Shown: positions 14,441-23,342 of the stretch, in pieces
How positions within the stretch are numbered: position 1 is the stretch's first letter
How the letters are laid out: each line of letters starts with the position of its first letter
NCBI GenBank assembly: GCA_016792805.1
Contig: JAEUHX010000069.1
Location: 26,703 to 90,702, forward strand
Length of the DNA: 64,000 nucleotides
Source of the DNA: Planctomycetota bacterium
GTDB lineage: Bacteria; Planctomycetota; UBA1135; JACQFD01
Direction of reading: 5' to 3'
Position numbers and translations under genes: made by a program
Notes under the pieces: model-generated
The model's database searches: none
Told to the model about the DNA's origin: nothing
The model's input: the letters and a program-made list of their open reading frames with translations, nothing else

Positions 14441-16579
14441 TCAATAGGCCCGGATCGTGAGGGTGTACCGTCCGGGCAGGCCGTCGGTCACGATGAGGTC
14501 GACGAAGAGGATTCCGTTGGTGCCTGCGATGGTTCCTTTCTGCGAGACGGAAAGGCCTTTGGTGATCTTCGGCTGCGTGGCTGACGGATTCGACGATCCG
14601 CTCAGAAGAAAGTCGAGTGGTGTGCCGTCCTGTTTGTTGCCGACGGCCGTGACGTCGACGCGCTGGCCCGCCGCGAGGAGGATCGCGATCGAGTGCATCG
14701 AGATTCCCTCGAGGAACTCGGAATTGAACTTCACGGTGCCGCCGATGGCCGAGAGGTCAAAGGCGGGCTCGGTCGCAAAAGTGAGGCTTCCGAGGGCGCC
14801 GTTCTTGAGGAGCGGACCCGTTGCGCGCGCCGCCGCGTTGAAACCCTTGAACGCGTTGACCGTCGAGAGAACCGACAGCAAACAGTCGGCGTAGAACGCG
14901 GCGTAGGCATCGACCGCATTCTGAGAAGTGACAGTCACAAATCCGACCTCCGCCGTGGTGGAGGGCCAGTCGGGCATCGACGAGAGGATGATCTGCTCTG
15001 CGAGCTTTGGATTCTTAAGGTGCTGGCGCAGGTTCCAGAGTGTGGCGGCGAAGATCAGGCCCGCCTCGTGCTCCTCGGGAAGACTGGTATTCGGATTGAT
15101 GATGGCGAGGTCGTCGGGGAGGATCCGCGGTTCGGCGACGCTCCGCAAGGCGTCTCCCTGGATCCCGAAGAGATCGCCGATTCCATTGGTTGCAATCACG
15201 CGTCCGATGCGCGGATCCTTGAGCAAGCTCGCGGCGTAGAAGTCAGCGATCGCTTCGTTCACAGCCCGCGGCGGCGTGTCGAGCGGATTGGCGCCGAAGA
15301 GGAATCCAAATCCTGCAGCGATGCCGTGGAAGTACTCGTGGGCGGTCACGGTGGGGTCGCGCGAGAAGTCGTCGGCGTCGGAGCCCGTCGAATCGGACAG
15401 GTCGCCGAAGGCAAAGAATCCCGGCCCATGCCCGAGCCCGAGGTCAGCCGTCGTGAAGAAGGCATTCGCCAAGTCGGGGATGTTCACGACCGTCGGGATG
15501 GAGTAATCGATACCGAGGTGGCCCGTGACTGACAGGGGAGCCAGATTCTTGCTGAATCCGAATCCGAGGGTCGTGAGCCAGTAATACAGATTCGATTGAT
15601 CGAAGAGGTCGGCCTGCTGAGCGACGGAGTCGCTGAAGGGATAGGTGCGCGTCGTGGAGAAGGCGTCGTTCGAAAGGTCGTCGAGCACGTGTCCAAAGCG
15701 CCCGAAGAGCTTTCCCTTGTCGGCGAGGCCGGGCACGACGTCCTGCAATGAGAGATCGCGCAGCGACTGCATCGTCTCCTTGGCGATCAGTGCATCGGCG
15801 ACATTTTTGTAGGCAGTGCCTTTGCCGGCTCCTGTGAAGAATGGAATCGTCTGGCCGTTAAACACATATTCGCCGATGCCGGTCGACGCGTTCACAAAAA
15901 CCCGCGTCACGTCACTGGTCGCGGCATTCACCTCGACTCGCCAAGGCGTGAGCCCACGGTGCTCGATCGCGTCGATTCCATAGAAGAGCTCGATTCCGCG
16001 GTCGCCTGCGCGCGCGATCCGAGCAGCGACGTGGGGCGTGCGGCGCAGGTCGGAGTCCGTGAGCCCCAGCGCGGCGAGCGCGGCGCGGGCCCGCTCGATG
16101 GCAGCAAACTCGGAAACTGCCGGCGGGGCAATGCCCTCGAGCGATGCCAAGATTCCGTGGGCGGAGTCGGCCCGGCCGCGGTGATCGATCCGCAGAGTGA
16201 GCCCGTGGTGCTCGACTTCAAAGCCGTGGATTTGTTGCTTCCACTGCAGGTAGATCGGAGCCCGCGGGATGGAGAAGCGCCGGACCTCGGCGGGCGAGAG
16301 TTCGTCCGCGCGCGCGCCGAAGGCCGGGCCGTAGCGCCGCAGAAACTCCTCGCCGAGGGCTTCGACAGGACCCTCCGTGAGGCCGAGCGGGCCGCGCAGG
16401 CGCTGCGCCATGCCGGACCGCGGGTGCACTTCCACCAGGAGCGCGCGCGAGGCGGGGCCAGCGCTCTCGAGGGCGGCGCGGAGCTCGGGGCGCTCCTGCG
16501 CGCGGCGATAGGTCTGGGCGAAGGTGGCGGGAGCCGCGGCGAGGATCGCCGCGACAAAGGCGGGATTTCGAAGGGGCAT
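14441..16579 (-). CDS. Secreted HExxH metallopeptidase (M36/M4-like gluzincin)
   Basis: 712 aa. Signal peptide MPLRNPAFVAAILAAAPATF ends at A-Q. An N-terminal FTP/PepSY-type propeptide-like region (about 90-240) is followed by a catalytic region with TAHEYFHGIAAG (HExxH, around residue 420). The downstream NEAIADFYA supplies the third zinc ligand Glu, as in fungalysin (M36) and thermolysin-like enzymes. A C-terminal beta-rich domain ending GRYTLTIRAY resembles a pre-peptidase C-terminal domain. Family assignment within MA clan is uncertain, but a zinc endopeptidase exported to the periplasm or outside is well supported. It lies 119 bp upstream of the M28 gene on the same strand. Confidence 0.82.
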   Translation of the reverse strand: MPLRNPAFVAAILAAAPATFAQTYRRAQERPELRAALESAGPASRALLVEVHPRSGMAQRLRGPLGLTEGPVEALGEEFLRRYGPAFGARADELSPAEVRRFSIPRAPIYLQWKQQIHGFEVEHHGLTLRIDHRGRADSAHGILASLEGIAPPAVSEFAAIERARAALAALGLTDSDLRRTPHVAARIARAGDRGIELFYGIDAIEHRGLTPWRVEVNAATSDVTRVFVNASTGIGEYVFNGQTIPFFTGAGKGTAYKNVADALIAKETMQSLRDLSLQDVVPGLADKGKLFGRFGHVLDDLSNDAFSTTRTYPFSDSVAQQADLFDQSNLYYWLTTLGFGFSKNLAPLSVTGHLGIDYSIPTVVNIPDLANAFFTTADLGLGHGPGFFAFGDLSDSTGSDADDFSRDPTVTAHEYFHGIAAGFGFLFGANPLDTPPRAVNEAIADFYAASLLKDPRIGRVIATNGIGDLFGIQGDALRSVAEPRILPDDLAIINPNTSLPEEHEAGLIFAATLWNLRQHLKNPKLAEQIILSSMPDWPSTTAEVGFVTVTSQNAVDAYAAFYADCLLSVLSTVNAFKGFNAAARATGPLLKNGALGSLTFATEPAFDLSAIGGTVKFNSEFLEGISMHSIAILLAAGQRVDVTAVGNKQDGTPLDFLLSGSSNPSATQPKITKGLSVSQKGTIAGTNGILFVDLIVTDGLPGRYTLTIRAY

Positions 16580-16642
16580 GGCGGACGCGCGATGGCGCTG
16601 GCGGCGGCTACGGCGCGAAGCCAGCGCCGGTTGCCGCTTGGC

Positions 16643-17740
16643 TCAGACAGCGTGCCCCGTCGGGGGAGAGGTGTCGCATCGCGTGGGATTCGAGGCGAGG
16701 GGTGGCTCCAGCTCGCCCGTGAACTCCCGGAGGCGAACGTAATCTTGATATTCCGACTGGACCACGAGCCGGTCGCCGCGCTCGACGGCCGTGTCGCCGG
16801 GCGGGTGCACACGCTCCGCGTCAGCGCGCCGCAGCGAAAGTGTGAGCCCGCCGAATCGGTCGCGAATTTGTGCGACTGTCAAGGATGCGAGCTTCTCGCC
16901 TGCCACGAATTCAGAGACCACCATGCGGCGGGTGCCAATCTCGAAGGAGTGGGCGATGCGCGGATCGAGAGCCGAGAGCGCCATGGCTGGCGCCGCGAGC
17001 GCGGAACTCGAGAACGCCTCCGCCTGGAACGATTCGCGGACCTTCGCGACGAGGTCGTCGTCGAAGAGGCGCAGCACAACACGAATGTTGGGGCGCAGCC
17101 GCCGCGCGTCGAGTGCAACATTGAGATTGCTCAGGTCGTCGTCGGTGGCGCATACGATCGCGTCGGCCTTGGCGACGTGCACGCGCGGAAGGCACTGGGG
17201 GCTCTTGATGTCGTCGATGAGCACCGGAACTCCGAGGTCGCGCAGCACGCTGACGAACGCGGCGTCCTCGCGCTTCTCCACGACGATGACCTCACGCCCC
17301 ATTTCGAGGAGCTGGGAGGCGACGCGGTAGCCGACGCGGCCGGCGCCGCACACGACCACATGTCCGCTGAGAGTCTTGCTCATGACAGAGATCCACTCTT
17401 TGTCGTAGCTATGCTTCGCGAAGAAAAGAAATGTGAAGCGCACTAATCCGTCGACGATCACCGCGATCCCGAGCGCAGGGATCGCCATGTTCAGCATCTC
17501 GAGGACGACGCTGTCGACGTAGGCGAGAGACGGGTTCCCCAGCAGCAGGAAGTAGACATGGTGCAGCGCCGCTCCCCATGTGATCGATGTGCCCCCGACG
17601 CGGGGATACAGCCACCAGAATAGGAGCGGCACCACCACAAAAAGCCCGCCCGCAAGGCAGATCGTGACTCTGAATCGCGAGGCCAGCGCCGCGATGTAGG
17701 CGGCGTGGGCTCGCAGGTGGCGCCGGCGGCGAGGAGGCAT
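16643..17740 (-). CDS. RCK/TrkA-N domain membrane protein, channel-like but without K+ filter motif
   Basis: 365 aa from ATG 17740 (MPPRRRRHLRAHAAY). Two hydrophobic helices (about 20-40 and 70-95) bracket a pore-like loop. A Rossmann RCK_N domain follows (HVVVCGAGRVGYRVASQLLE, then the acidic VVEKRED pocket), and an RCK_C domain (about 270-350, including SLTVAQIRDRFGGLTL and DRLVVQSE). The loop between the helices reads LLLGNPSLAYVDS, with no TVGYGD-like selectivity filter. A subset of bacterial proteins annotated as potassium channels shares this feature. It may be a non-canonical channel or a nucleotide-sensing membrane subunit. Extra N-terminal ORF sequence is low-complexity and excluded. 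Confidence 0.75.
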   Translation of the reverse strand: MPPRRRRHLRAHAAYIAALASRFRVTICLAGGLFVVVPLLFWWLYPRVGGTSITWGAALHHVYFLLLGNPSLAYVDSVVLEMLNMAIPALGIAVIVDGLVRFTFLFFAKHSYDKEWISVMSKTLSGHVVVCGAGRVGYRVASQLLEMGREVIVVEKREDAAFVSVLRDLGVPVLIDDIKSPQCLPRVHVAKADAIVCATDDDLSNLNVALDARRLRPNIRVVLRLFDDDLVAKVRESFQAEAFSSSALAAPAMALSALDPRIAHSFEIGTRRMVVSEFVAGEKLASLTVAQIRDRFGGLTLSLRRADAERVHPPGDTAVERGDRLVVQSEYQDYVRLREFTGELEPPLASNPTRCDTSPPTGHAV

Positions 17741-17774
17741 CGTCCGGATCTCGCCTTCGGCGCTCGATCGATGC

Positions 17775-19718
17775 CTAGCTCGGAAGCGCTTCCGAGAAGG
17801 GATCCCACTTCGGCTCGCGGAACTTCGCCTTCTCCTTGGGCATTGAGTACCCGAAGTAGCCGGTGAGCGCCTTGATGGTGACACAATTGCGCGCACCGAC
17901 TCCGCAGTCGCCGCAACCGCCGATCTGGCACTCGGGAGTCTCCCGCTGCTCGACGCTCTTTACATATTCCACCCACTGGAACTCTTTGTGGACTCCGCCG
18001 TCGATGTGATCCCATGGGAACACCTCGTCGCGGTCGCGCATGCGGTGCGCATACCACGCGGGGTCGATCCCCGCCTCGGCGAACGCCGCCATCCAGCGGT
18101 TGTAATCGAAATGCTCGTCCCAGGCGTCGAGGATGGCGCCCGCGCGCACGGCGATTTCAAGCGCCTTGCCCACGCGGCGGTCGGCCCGCGAGAGAACGCC
18201 TTCGATCACTGATCGCTCCGCGTCGTGGAGCTTCAGCTCGACGGCGCGATCGGATTTCCACGATTCCAGGTGCATCTGTCGGTGGCGCACCTGCTCGAGC
18301 GTCATCTGCCCGTGCCACTGGAACGGCGTGTGGGGCTTCGGCACGAAGGTCGAGACGGCGGCGTTCACTTTTCCGGGGCGGCCGAGACCGGCTTTTGTGC
18401 GCAGTCGCGAGCAGGTCTCCGCCATGGTAACAATTTCGCGGAGGTCGCTCTCGATCTCGCCGGGGATGCCCACCATGAAGTAGAGCTTGATCGTCTTCCA
18501 GCCCTGCCGCCAGGCCTCCTCCGTGCCTTTGTACAGATCCTGGTTGAGGATATTTTTATTGATGATGCGCCTGAGTCGGTCGCTCGCCACCTCGGGAGCG
18601 AGCGTGAGCCCGCTCTTGCGGATATTCTTGATGCGCTTGGGGAGCTCCAGCACCTGCTCGTTTACGCGCAGCGACGGCAGGGAAAGGTTCACGTGCTGCG
18701 CGCCGAGTTCGGCGTGCAACAAATCCATCATTCCCGGGAGGTCGGGGTGGTCGGAGGAACTCAGCGAGGTGAGCCCGATCTCGTCGAGCCCCGTGTTTTT
18801 ATAGCTTTCCTTGGCGAGTTCCAGCACCTTCTCTTTCGAGCGGAACCGCTGCGGACGCTTCTCGTAGCCAGCCTGGCAGAAGCGGCACCCCTGCACACAT
18901 CCGCGCATGATCTCGATCGTGATCCGGTCGTGCACCGTCTTGACAAACGGCACAACGGGTTTGGTCGGGAAGGGAGCGTTCTCGAGATCATACACAACGG
19001 CGCGGCGGGGGAGGCGCACGCCGTCGAGCGGCTTCACAGCGAGCAGCTTCCCATCGGGGCCGTACTGCGGCTCGAAGAACTCGGGAGCATACAAAAAACT
19101 GCAGCGGTCGACGAGGGCGCGCAGCAACGCTCGCCGGCTCGGATGGCGATCGCGTTCCTCGCGGTAGGCGGTAAGGAATTGTGCAATCGCCTCCTCCCCG
19201 TCACCCAGAATAAACAAATCCACGAAGTCGCCGAGCAGCTCCGGATTGAGCGAGCCCGCGCCGCCCGCGATGACGAGCGGGTCGCGGTGTGCCCGATCTT
19301 CCCGCCGCATCGGCACGCCGCCCAGCTCTAGCATGCTCAGCACATTGGTGTACGAGAGCTCGTATTGGAGTGTGAACCCAAGCACATCCATCCGGTACAG
19401 CGGCGTGCGCGTTTCCAGGGAGAAAAGCGGAACACCGGCGGTGCGAAGGCGCTCCGCCATGTCGGACCAGGGGTGGAACGCGCGCTCTGCGGCAAAGCCC
19501 TCCATGCGGTTCACGACGTCGTACAGGATGCGCAGGCCGAGGTGGCTCATCCCGATCTCGTAGGTGTCGGGGTAGATCAGTGCGACGCGCACGTCGGCGT
19601 CGCGCTTCACAATCTGATTCGTTTCACCTCCGACGTACTGCGCCGGCATCTTGACCGTCGGCAGGACGCGATCGAGGAATCGGGTGATCGAGGGGGCGTC
19701 GTGCGTGCGGGCGATCAT
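17775..19718 (-). CDS. TIGR03960-type B12-binding/radical SAM protein
   Basis: 647 aa. An N-terminal cobalamin-binding-like domain (VRVALIYPDTYEIGMSHLG around residue 45) is followed by a radical-SAM core whose cluster motif CVQGCRFC gives Cys274, Cys278 and Cys281. The C-terminal region has several Cys (ECQIGGCGDCGVGARNC). This arrangement is diagnostic of the TIGR03960 family. In many bacteria this family is adjacent or fused to a TIGR03936/DUF2344 partner; no such partner is seen here. The biochemical reaction is unassigned; tRNA or rRNA modification is suspected from gene neighbourhoods in other genomes. Start ATG 19718. Confidence 0.9.
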   Translation of the reverse strand: MIARTHDAPSITRFLDRVLPTVKMPAQYVGGETNQIVKRDADVRVALIYPDTYEIGMSHLGLRILYDVVNRMEGFAAERAFHPWSDMAERLRTAGVPLFSLETRTPLYRMDVLGFTLQYELSYTNVLSMLELGGVPMRREDRAHRDPLVIAGGAGSLNPELLGDFVDLFILGDGEEAIAQFLTAYREERDRHPSRRALLRALVDRCSFLYAPEFFEPQYGPDGKLLAVKPLDGVRLPRRAVVYDLENAPFPTKPVVPFVKTVHDRITIEIMRGCVQGCRFCQAGYEKRPQRFRSKEKVLELAKESYKNTGLDEIGLTSLSSSDHPDLPGMMDLLHAELGAQHVNLSLPSLRVNEQVLELPKRIKNIRKSGLTLAPEVASDRLRRIINKNILNQDLYKGTEEAWRQGWKTIKLYFMVGIPGEIESDLREIVTMAETCSRLRTKAGLGRPGKVNAAVSTFVPKPHTPFQWHGQMTLEQVRHRQMHLESWKSDRAVELKLHDAERSVIEGVLSRADRRVGKALEIAVRAGAILDAWDEHFDYNRWMAAFAEAGIDPAWYAHRMRDRDEVFPWDHIDGGVHKEFQWVEYVKSVEQRETPECQIGGCGDCGVGARNCVTIKALTGYFGYSMPKEKAKFREPKWDPFSEALPS

Positions 19719-19888
19719 GGCGTCGGCGCAACGCTAGGTGCCGGGGCGGGGAGCCGCAACCTCACACAGGGACGACCTCTTGAACGAAAGGGGGTTTCCG
19801 ACGATTCTCTTCGCCCCAATTCCCGGCTGCGCTGTCGACGGCGCTGTTGGGTTTCCTCCGAACGCGGCCTCCCGCGAACTTCGCCACC

Positions 19889-20116
19889 GTGACCTCCTCT
19901 CTCCCGCAGCAGCTTCAAGATTCGGTCGGCGGCTCGTTCCACAAGACCGCCCTGCTTCAGAAGCGCGTTCGTGAGCTGATTCGCGGCGCGATTCCTCTCA
20001 TCGAGACTCGCGAGAAGAACCCGATCAAGATCGCTTACGAGGAGATGCGCCAGGGGCTCATCGAGCTCGTGCCCGACGAGGAGCCGGCAAACGGCGCGGC
20101 TCCGCCGCAGATCTAG
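19889..20116 (+). CDS. rpoZ: RNA polymerase omega subunit
   Basis: 75 aa from GTG 19889 (MTSSLPQQLQDSVGGSFH). The core LQKRVRELIRGAIPL followed by ETREKNPIKIAYEEMRQGLIEL matches the omega/Rpb6 fold, whose conserved helix promotes beta-prime assembly. An in-frame TTG at 19847 would add 14 residues (MGFLRTRPPANFA) that do not look like omega; neither start has a good ribosome site. It is encoded alone, divergent from the radical-SAM gene. Omega in other phyla often neighbours gmk and coaBC, which are not present here. Confidence 0.82.
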   Translation: MTSSLPQQLQDSVGGSFHKTALLQKRVRELIRGAIPLIETREKNPIKIAYEEMRQGLIELVPDEEPANGAAPPQI

Positions 20117-20319
20117 GGATTGCTGATCGCGACGCCACCGCGTTTCGCGGAGAGCGTCGCACATGCGCGCGGACGCGGAAGGGGCGGCCGCGCGCATGTT
20201 GGGGTGCGACCTCGGCCGGGTGTCTCAAGCCGGCCTCCAGGAGAGCCGAAAGGATTGCCGTCTGTGGCCTGGCCTGCGGTCCCGATGGAACCGCCCAACG
20301 GTCGCCGCAGCCCTTCGCC

Positions 20320-21294
20320 ATGCTTTGGAATGCACTGACCCTGCCCGGCTTCCGCTGGGTTCTTCCCGCGGCACTCGCCGCTGTTCAGGGGACACCTTCG
20401 ACGCAGGACGCACCGCCGCCGAGCTCCGAGCCGGGCGCCCCGCCGCCGGTCTCCGCGCCTGGTCGAACGTCGGCAACGACCCCCGCGACGCCGAGCCCTT
20501 CGGGCGCTCCCCAATCCGGGGCGGCCGTCGCCGCGGCGAAGCCCGCGCCGCCACCCCCGAAGGCAAGCGCCTCCAAAGGCGCACCCGCGAGCAAGCCCGC
20601 CTCGGCCTCCGCGGTTTCTGACATTCTCCACACGCGCATTCTGGTCATCTTACAAAACGGCCAGAAGATTACAGGCGTTGCCAAGCGCAACCGATTTGTC
20701 GAGCGCGCGCGCGGATTCGATTTCTCTCCTGCGGAGAAGGCCGATGACGGCGCCGGCATCCGCGTGTGGTACGCGAACCCAGGGCAGAATTATCTTTTCA
20801 TCTCTTACAAAGACATTGCAACAGTTCACTCGATCGGAAATGTGAGCGATGTCGAGGTGAAGGAGCTCGAGGCGAAGGCCGAAGAGGAGGCGCGCGCGGC
20901 GCGCGAGCGCGCCGGCGAAGAGCACATGGCGGCGCTTCGGGCTCGGCTGCGGTCGCGCGACGAAGACCGCCAAGCGGAAGAGAAGCTGGTGGCGGCCGAA
21001 GAGAAGAAGAAGGCCGCCGAGCAGCTCAAGTCAGAACTCAAGTCGGCGTACAAGCTTCTCGCCAAGTTCCCTCCCGATGAAGGCTGGAGTGAGGACCGAC
21101 GCGATGAGGTGCTTGCAAAGAAGCTGAAGCACGTCACCCTGACGCCGACAGAAACCGATTTTCTCAAAGTCTTCGAGGAGTGGGCTAAGGCCAAGAAGCT
21201 CGTCGAAGATCAAGGAAAGGAGCCTCCCGCCGACGGCGAGAAACCCGAGAAGAATGAAAACTCGGGGCAAAAGCCGGAGGAGAAGGCTCGATAG
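20320..21294 (+). CDS. Exported Pro/Ala-rich and coiled-coil protein, unknown function
   Basis: 324 aa. A hydrophobic N-terminus (MLWNALTLPGFRWVLPAALA) looks like a signal peptide. It is followed by about 75 residues of Pro/Ala/Ser low complexity and a small folded segment (about 100-175) with SDILHTRILVILQNGQKITG and a YLFISYKDIATVHSIG strand, which could be a small beta-barrel. A long charged helix (about 180-240, KAEEEARAARERAGEEH) and an acidic/basic tail end it. Codon use resembles neighbours. I do not recognise the family; a cell-envelope spacer or binding protein is a guess. Confidence 0.6.
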   Translation: MLWNALTLPGFRWVLPAALAAVQGTPSTQDAPPPSSEPGAPPPVSAPGRTSATTPATPSPSGAPQSGAAVAAAKPAPPPPKASASKGAPASKPASASAVSDILHTRILVILQNGQKITGVAKRNRFVERARGFDFSPAEKADDGAGIRVWYANPGQNYLFISYKDIATVHSIGNVSDVEVKELEAKAEEEARAARERAGEEHMAALRARLRSRDEDRQAEEKLVAAEEKKKAAEQLKSELKSAYKLLAKFPPDEGWSEDRRDEVLAKKLKHVTLTPTETDFLKVFEEWAKAKKLVEDQGKEPPADGEKPEKNENSGQKPEEKAR

Positions 21295-22127
21295 CGACTC
21301 TCGCGAGAGAGCTCGCCAATCGCGCAGCGCAGCTCGGGGCTGATGGGCTCATGGCTTCGCTCGCGATCCGGGATCCCAGATTCGAAAGCGCTTCACACGG
21401 AGTGCATGAGCTTTCGGAAGCTGCTCCCGGAGCTGCCCGTCGCAAGGGCCCGCCAAGCGGAGTGCTTGGAGCCCACTTGTCTCGGGTAGCGAACGGACCC
21501 TTGGCCGTATGCCTCGGGCTCCGATTTGTGATGGGCCCGCATCGCTTGGCGCGTGCTCTTGAGCTCAGTGTGTGCTGGGTCTCGGGAGGCGCTCGGAAGG
21601 TGCGAGCCGGTTTCGAGGTACTCGGCGCTCCACGATTGGGGCGCCCGAGAAACCCGACCGGGGTTCGGCGCATCCCACAGGCCGTGGGACGGTGCTCCTC
21701 GAGACCTCCCTGTTGTCCCGTTCAGAGTTACAGGTCTTTGCCATGACAGTTCGCAAGATTCGGAGACGGCGAGAGCGCGCAGAGCGCAATCGCCGCCGGA
21801 TCGCGCGGCTTCGCTGGCCTGTCGCAGGCGACCTTCGAGTCGACCTGTCGGCAGCCGCGGCCTCGCGACCCATCTCGGAGCGCTGAGAGCGCCCCGAGCA
21901 GATTGAAAGAGTCGCTGACAGAATCGTCACCGACAGAAGTTGTTCCTGCGGGCGCGAGCGCCTTTGGCCCTACAGCCAAGGCTCGCGCCCGCGGTGCATT
22001 CGGGGGCAAACGTTGAGCGTTGCTCCGTTATGGCGTGGGGACTTCCCAGGTGGAGAGCGTCGAGCTCAGACACCTTCCGCCGGAGCCCGCGCTTGTTTCC
22101 CGGTTCCAAAATGCCGAATGTCTTGCC
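21295..22127. other. 833-bp gap without a recognisable gene
   Basis: No frame here looks like a conserved protein. A 47-codon Arg-rich frame (ATG 21744 to TGA 21886) is present but has no family resemblance or clear ribosome site. The most structured element is the long hairpin at 21948-21992, listed separately. Confidence 0.5.
21948..21992. other. Long imperfect hairpin upstream of the SDR gene
   Basis: GCGGGCGCGAGC (21948-21959) pairs with GCTCGCGCCCGC (21981-21992). An inner pairing (CTTTGGC with GCCAAGG, one G-U/mismatch) extends it around a small CCTACA-type loop. It lies about 135 bp before the SDR start codon. It lacks a U-tract, so it may be an mRNA leader structure or protein-binding palindrome rather than a terminator. 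Confidence 0.45.
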
Positions 22128-22898
22128 ATGACCCGAACCGTTTTAGTGACAGGAGCCGGGCGCGGCGTGGGCCGGGCATGTGCAATTCGATTTGCACAAG
22201 AGGGCGCTCGCGTTGCATGCGCGGCGCGCTCACAAAAAGAGATCGAGGCTGTGGCTGCCGAATGTATGAAGGCCGGGGCGACCGATGCCCGGGCTTTCGT
22301 GATGGATGTGACTTCTTATAGTTCCATCTCATCGGCGCTCACGCAGATCCGAAAAGCTTACACGTCGATCGACGTTCTCTGCCACTCCGCAGGAGGCGCG
22401 AAGACCGCGCCTTTTGGCGGCACCGATGAGCAACTCTGGAATGAGATGATCGCCTTGAATCTCACTTCCGCGTATCTCGTCGGGCGCGCCGTCCTTGGCG
22501 ATATGCTACAAAAGCGCAAGGGGCGGATGATCTTCATCGGCTCGACGGCGTCGCGCTCGGGCTACCGATACTGCGCCGCCTACACGGCGTCGAAGCACGG
22601 CCTGCTCGGCATGGTGCGCTCGCTGGCGCTGGAAGTGGCCGCTGCCGGCGTGACGGCCAACGTTGTGGCGCCGGGCTACATCCGCGTTTCGGCTACGGAG
22701 CAGGCGGCGAAGCAGGTCGCTTCCCGCGTGGGCAAGACGCCGGAGCAAGTGCTGGCCGTCTACCGCGCGGCGTCTCCGCAGGGGCGCATGTTTGAGCCCG
22801 ACGAAGTGGCGGCGCTTGTGCAATTTGTGGCAAGCGACTCCGCTTCGGGCATCAACGGGCAGTGCCTGCTCCTCGACGGCGGCGCGGTGGTGGCGTGA
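22128..22898 (+). CDS. SDR-family NAD(P)-dependent oxidoreductase
   Basis: 256 aa classical short-chain dehydrogenase. TGAGRGVGRACAIRF gives the TGxxxGxG cofactor loop. The NxxG-equivalent region is altered to CHSAGGAK. The catalytic Ser (STASRSG) precedes YTASKHGLLGM, containing the Tyr-x-x-x-Lys pair. C-terminal GINGQCLLLDGG is typical of the FabG-like group. ATG 22128 is chosen because upstream in-frame residues precede the Rossmann strand and look random. The stop overlaps the RidA start by 4 nt (GTGA). Substrate unknown; a FabG-like 3-oxoacyl reductase or catabolic dehydrogenase are options. Confidence 0.88.
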   Translation: MTRTVLVTGAGRGVGRACAIRFAQEGARVACAARSQKEIEAVAAECMKAGATDARAFVMDVTSYSSISSALTQIRKAYTSIDVLCHSAGGAKTAPFGGTDEQLWNEMIALNLTSAYLVGRAVLGDMLQKRKGRMIFIGSTASRSGYRYCAAYTASKHGLLGMVRSLALEVAAAGVTANVVAPGYIRVSATEQAAKQVASRVGKTPEQVLAVYRAASPQGRMFEPDEVAALVQFVASDSASGINGQCLLLDGGAVVA

Positions 22899-23314
22899 AG
22901 CCGGAGCCGGTCGTCGTTCCGGGCTGGCCGCGACCGAGCGGATACAGCAACGGCGTGCTGGCGCCCGCGGGCGCGCGCATCCTCTTCGTGGCGGGGCAGA
23001 TCGGCTGGGACGAGAAGCAACAAATCGTCTCAGCCGATTTTGTTGCACAATTCCGCAAAGCGCTCGAGAACGTCGTCGCCGTCGTGCGCGCTGCCGGCGG
23101 CGAGCCTTCCGACGTCGTCCGGCTCACCGTTTTTGTGACCGACAAGCGCGCTTACGCGAAACGCTTGAAAGAAGTGGGGGAATGTTACCGATCCGTGATG
23201 GGTAAGGTGTTCCCTGCGATGTCGCTCGTTCAGGTCGCGGAGCTTCTCGAAGAGGGCGCCCTCGTCGAGATCGAAGCGACCGCCGCGCTCGCCGCAGAAT
23301 CGAACCGGCGCTAA
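22895..23314 (+). CDS. RidA/YjgF/YER057c/UK114-family protein
   Basis: 139 aa from GTG 22895, which overlaps the SDR stop (GTGA). Visible family features are YSNGVLAPAGARILFVAGQI near the N-terminus, the DFVAQFRKALENV helix, the AAGGEPSDVVRLTVFVTD strand and a MSLVQVAELLEEGALVEIEA end. RidA proteins deaminate reactive enamine/imine intermediates; this divergent member lacks the canonical R-x-x-x-E end of archetypal RidA (ALVEIEATAAL is present, but the catalytic Arg region is altered). Coupling with an oxidoreductase suggests a shared catabolic pathway. Confidence 0.82.
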   Translation: MKPEPVVVPGWPRPSGYSNGVLAPAGARILFVAGQIGWDEKQQIVSADFVAQFRKALENVVAVVRAAGGEPSDVVRLTVFVTDKRAYAKRLKEVGECYRSVMGKVFPAMSLVQVAELLEEGALVEIEATAALAAESNRR

Positions 23315-23342
23315 ACCGCCGGATTTCAATCCATCGGATCTG

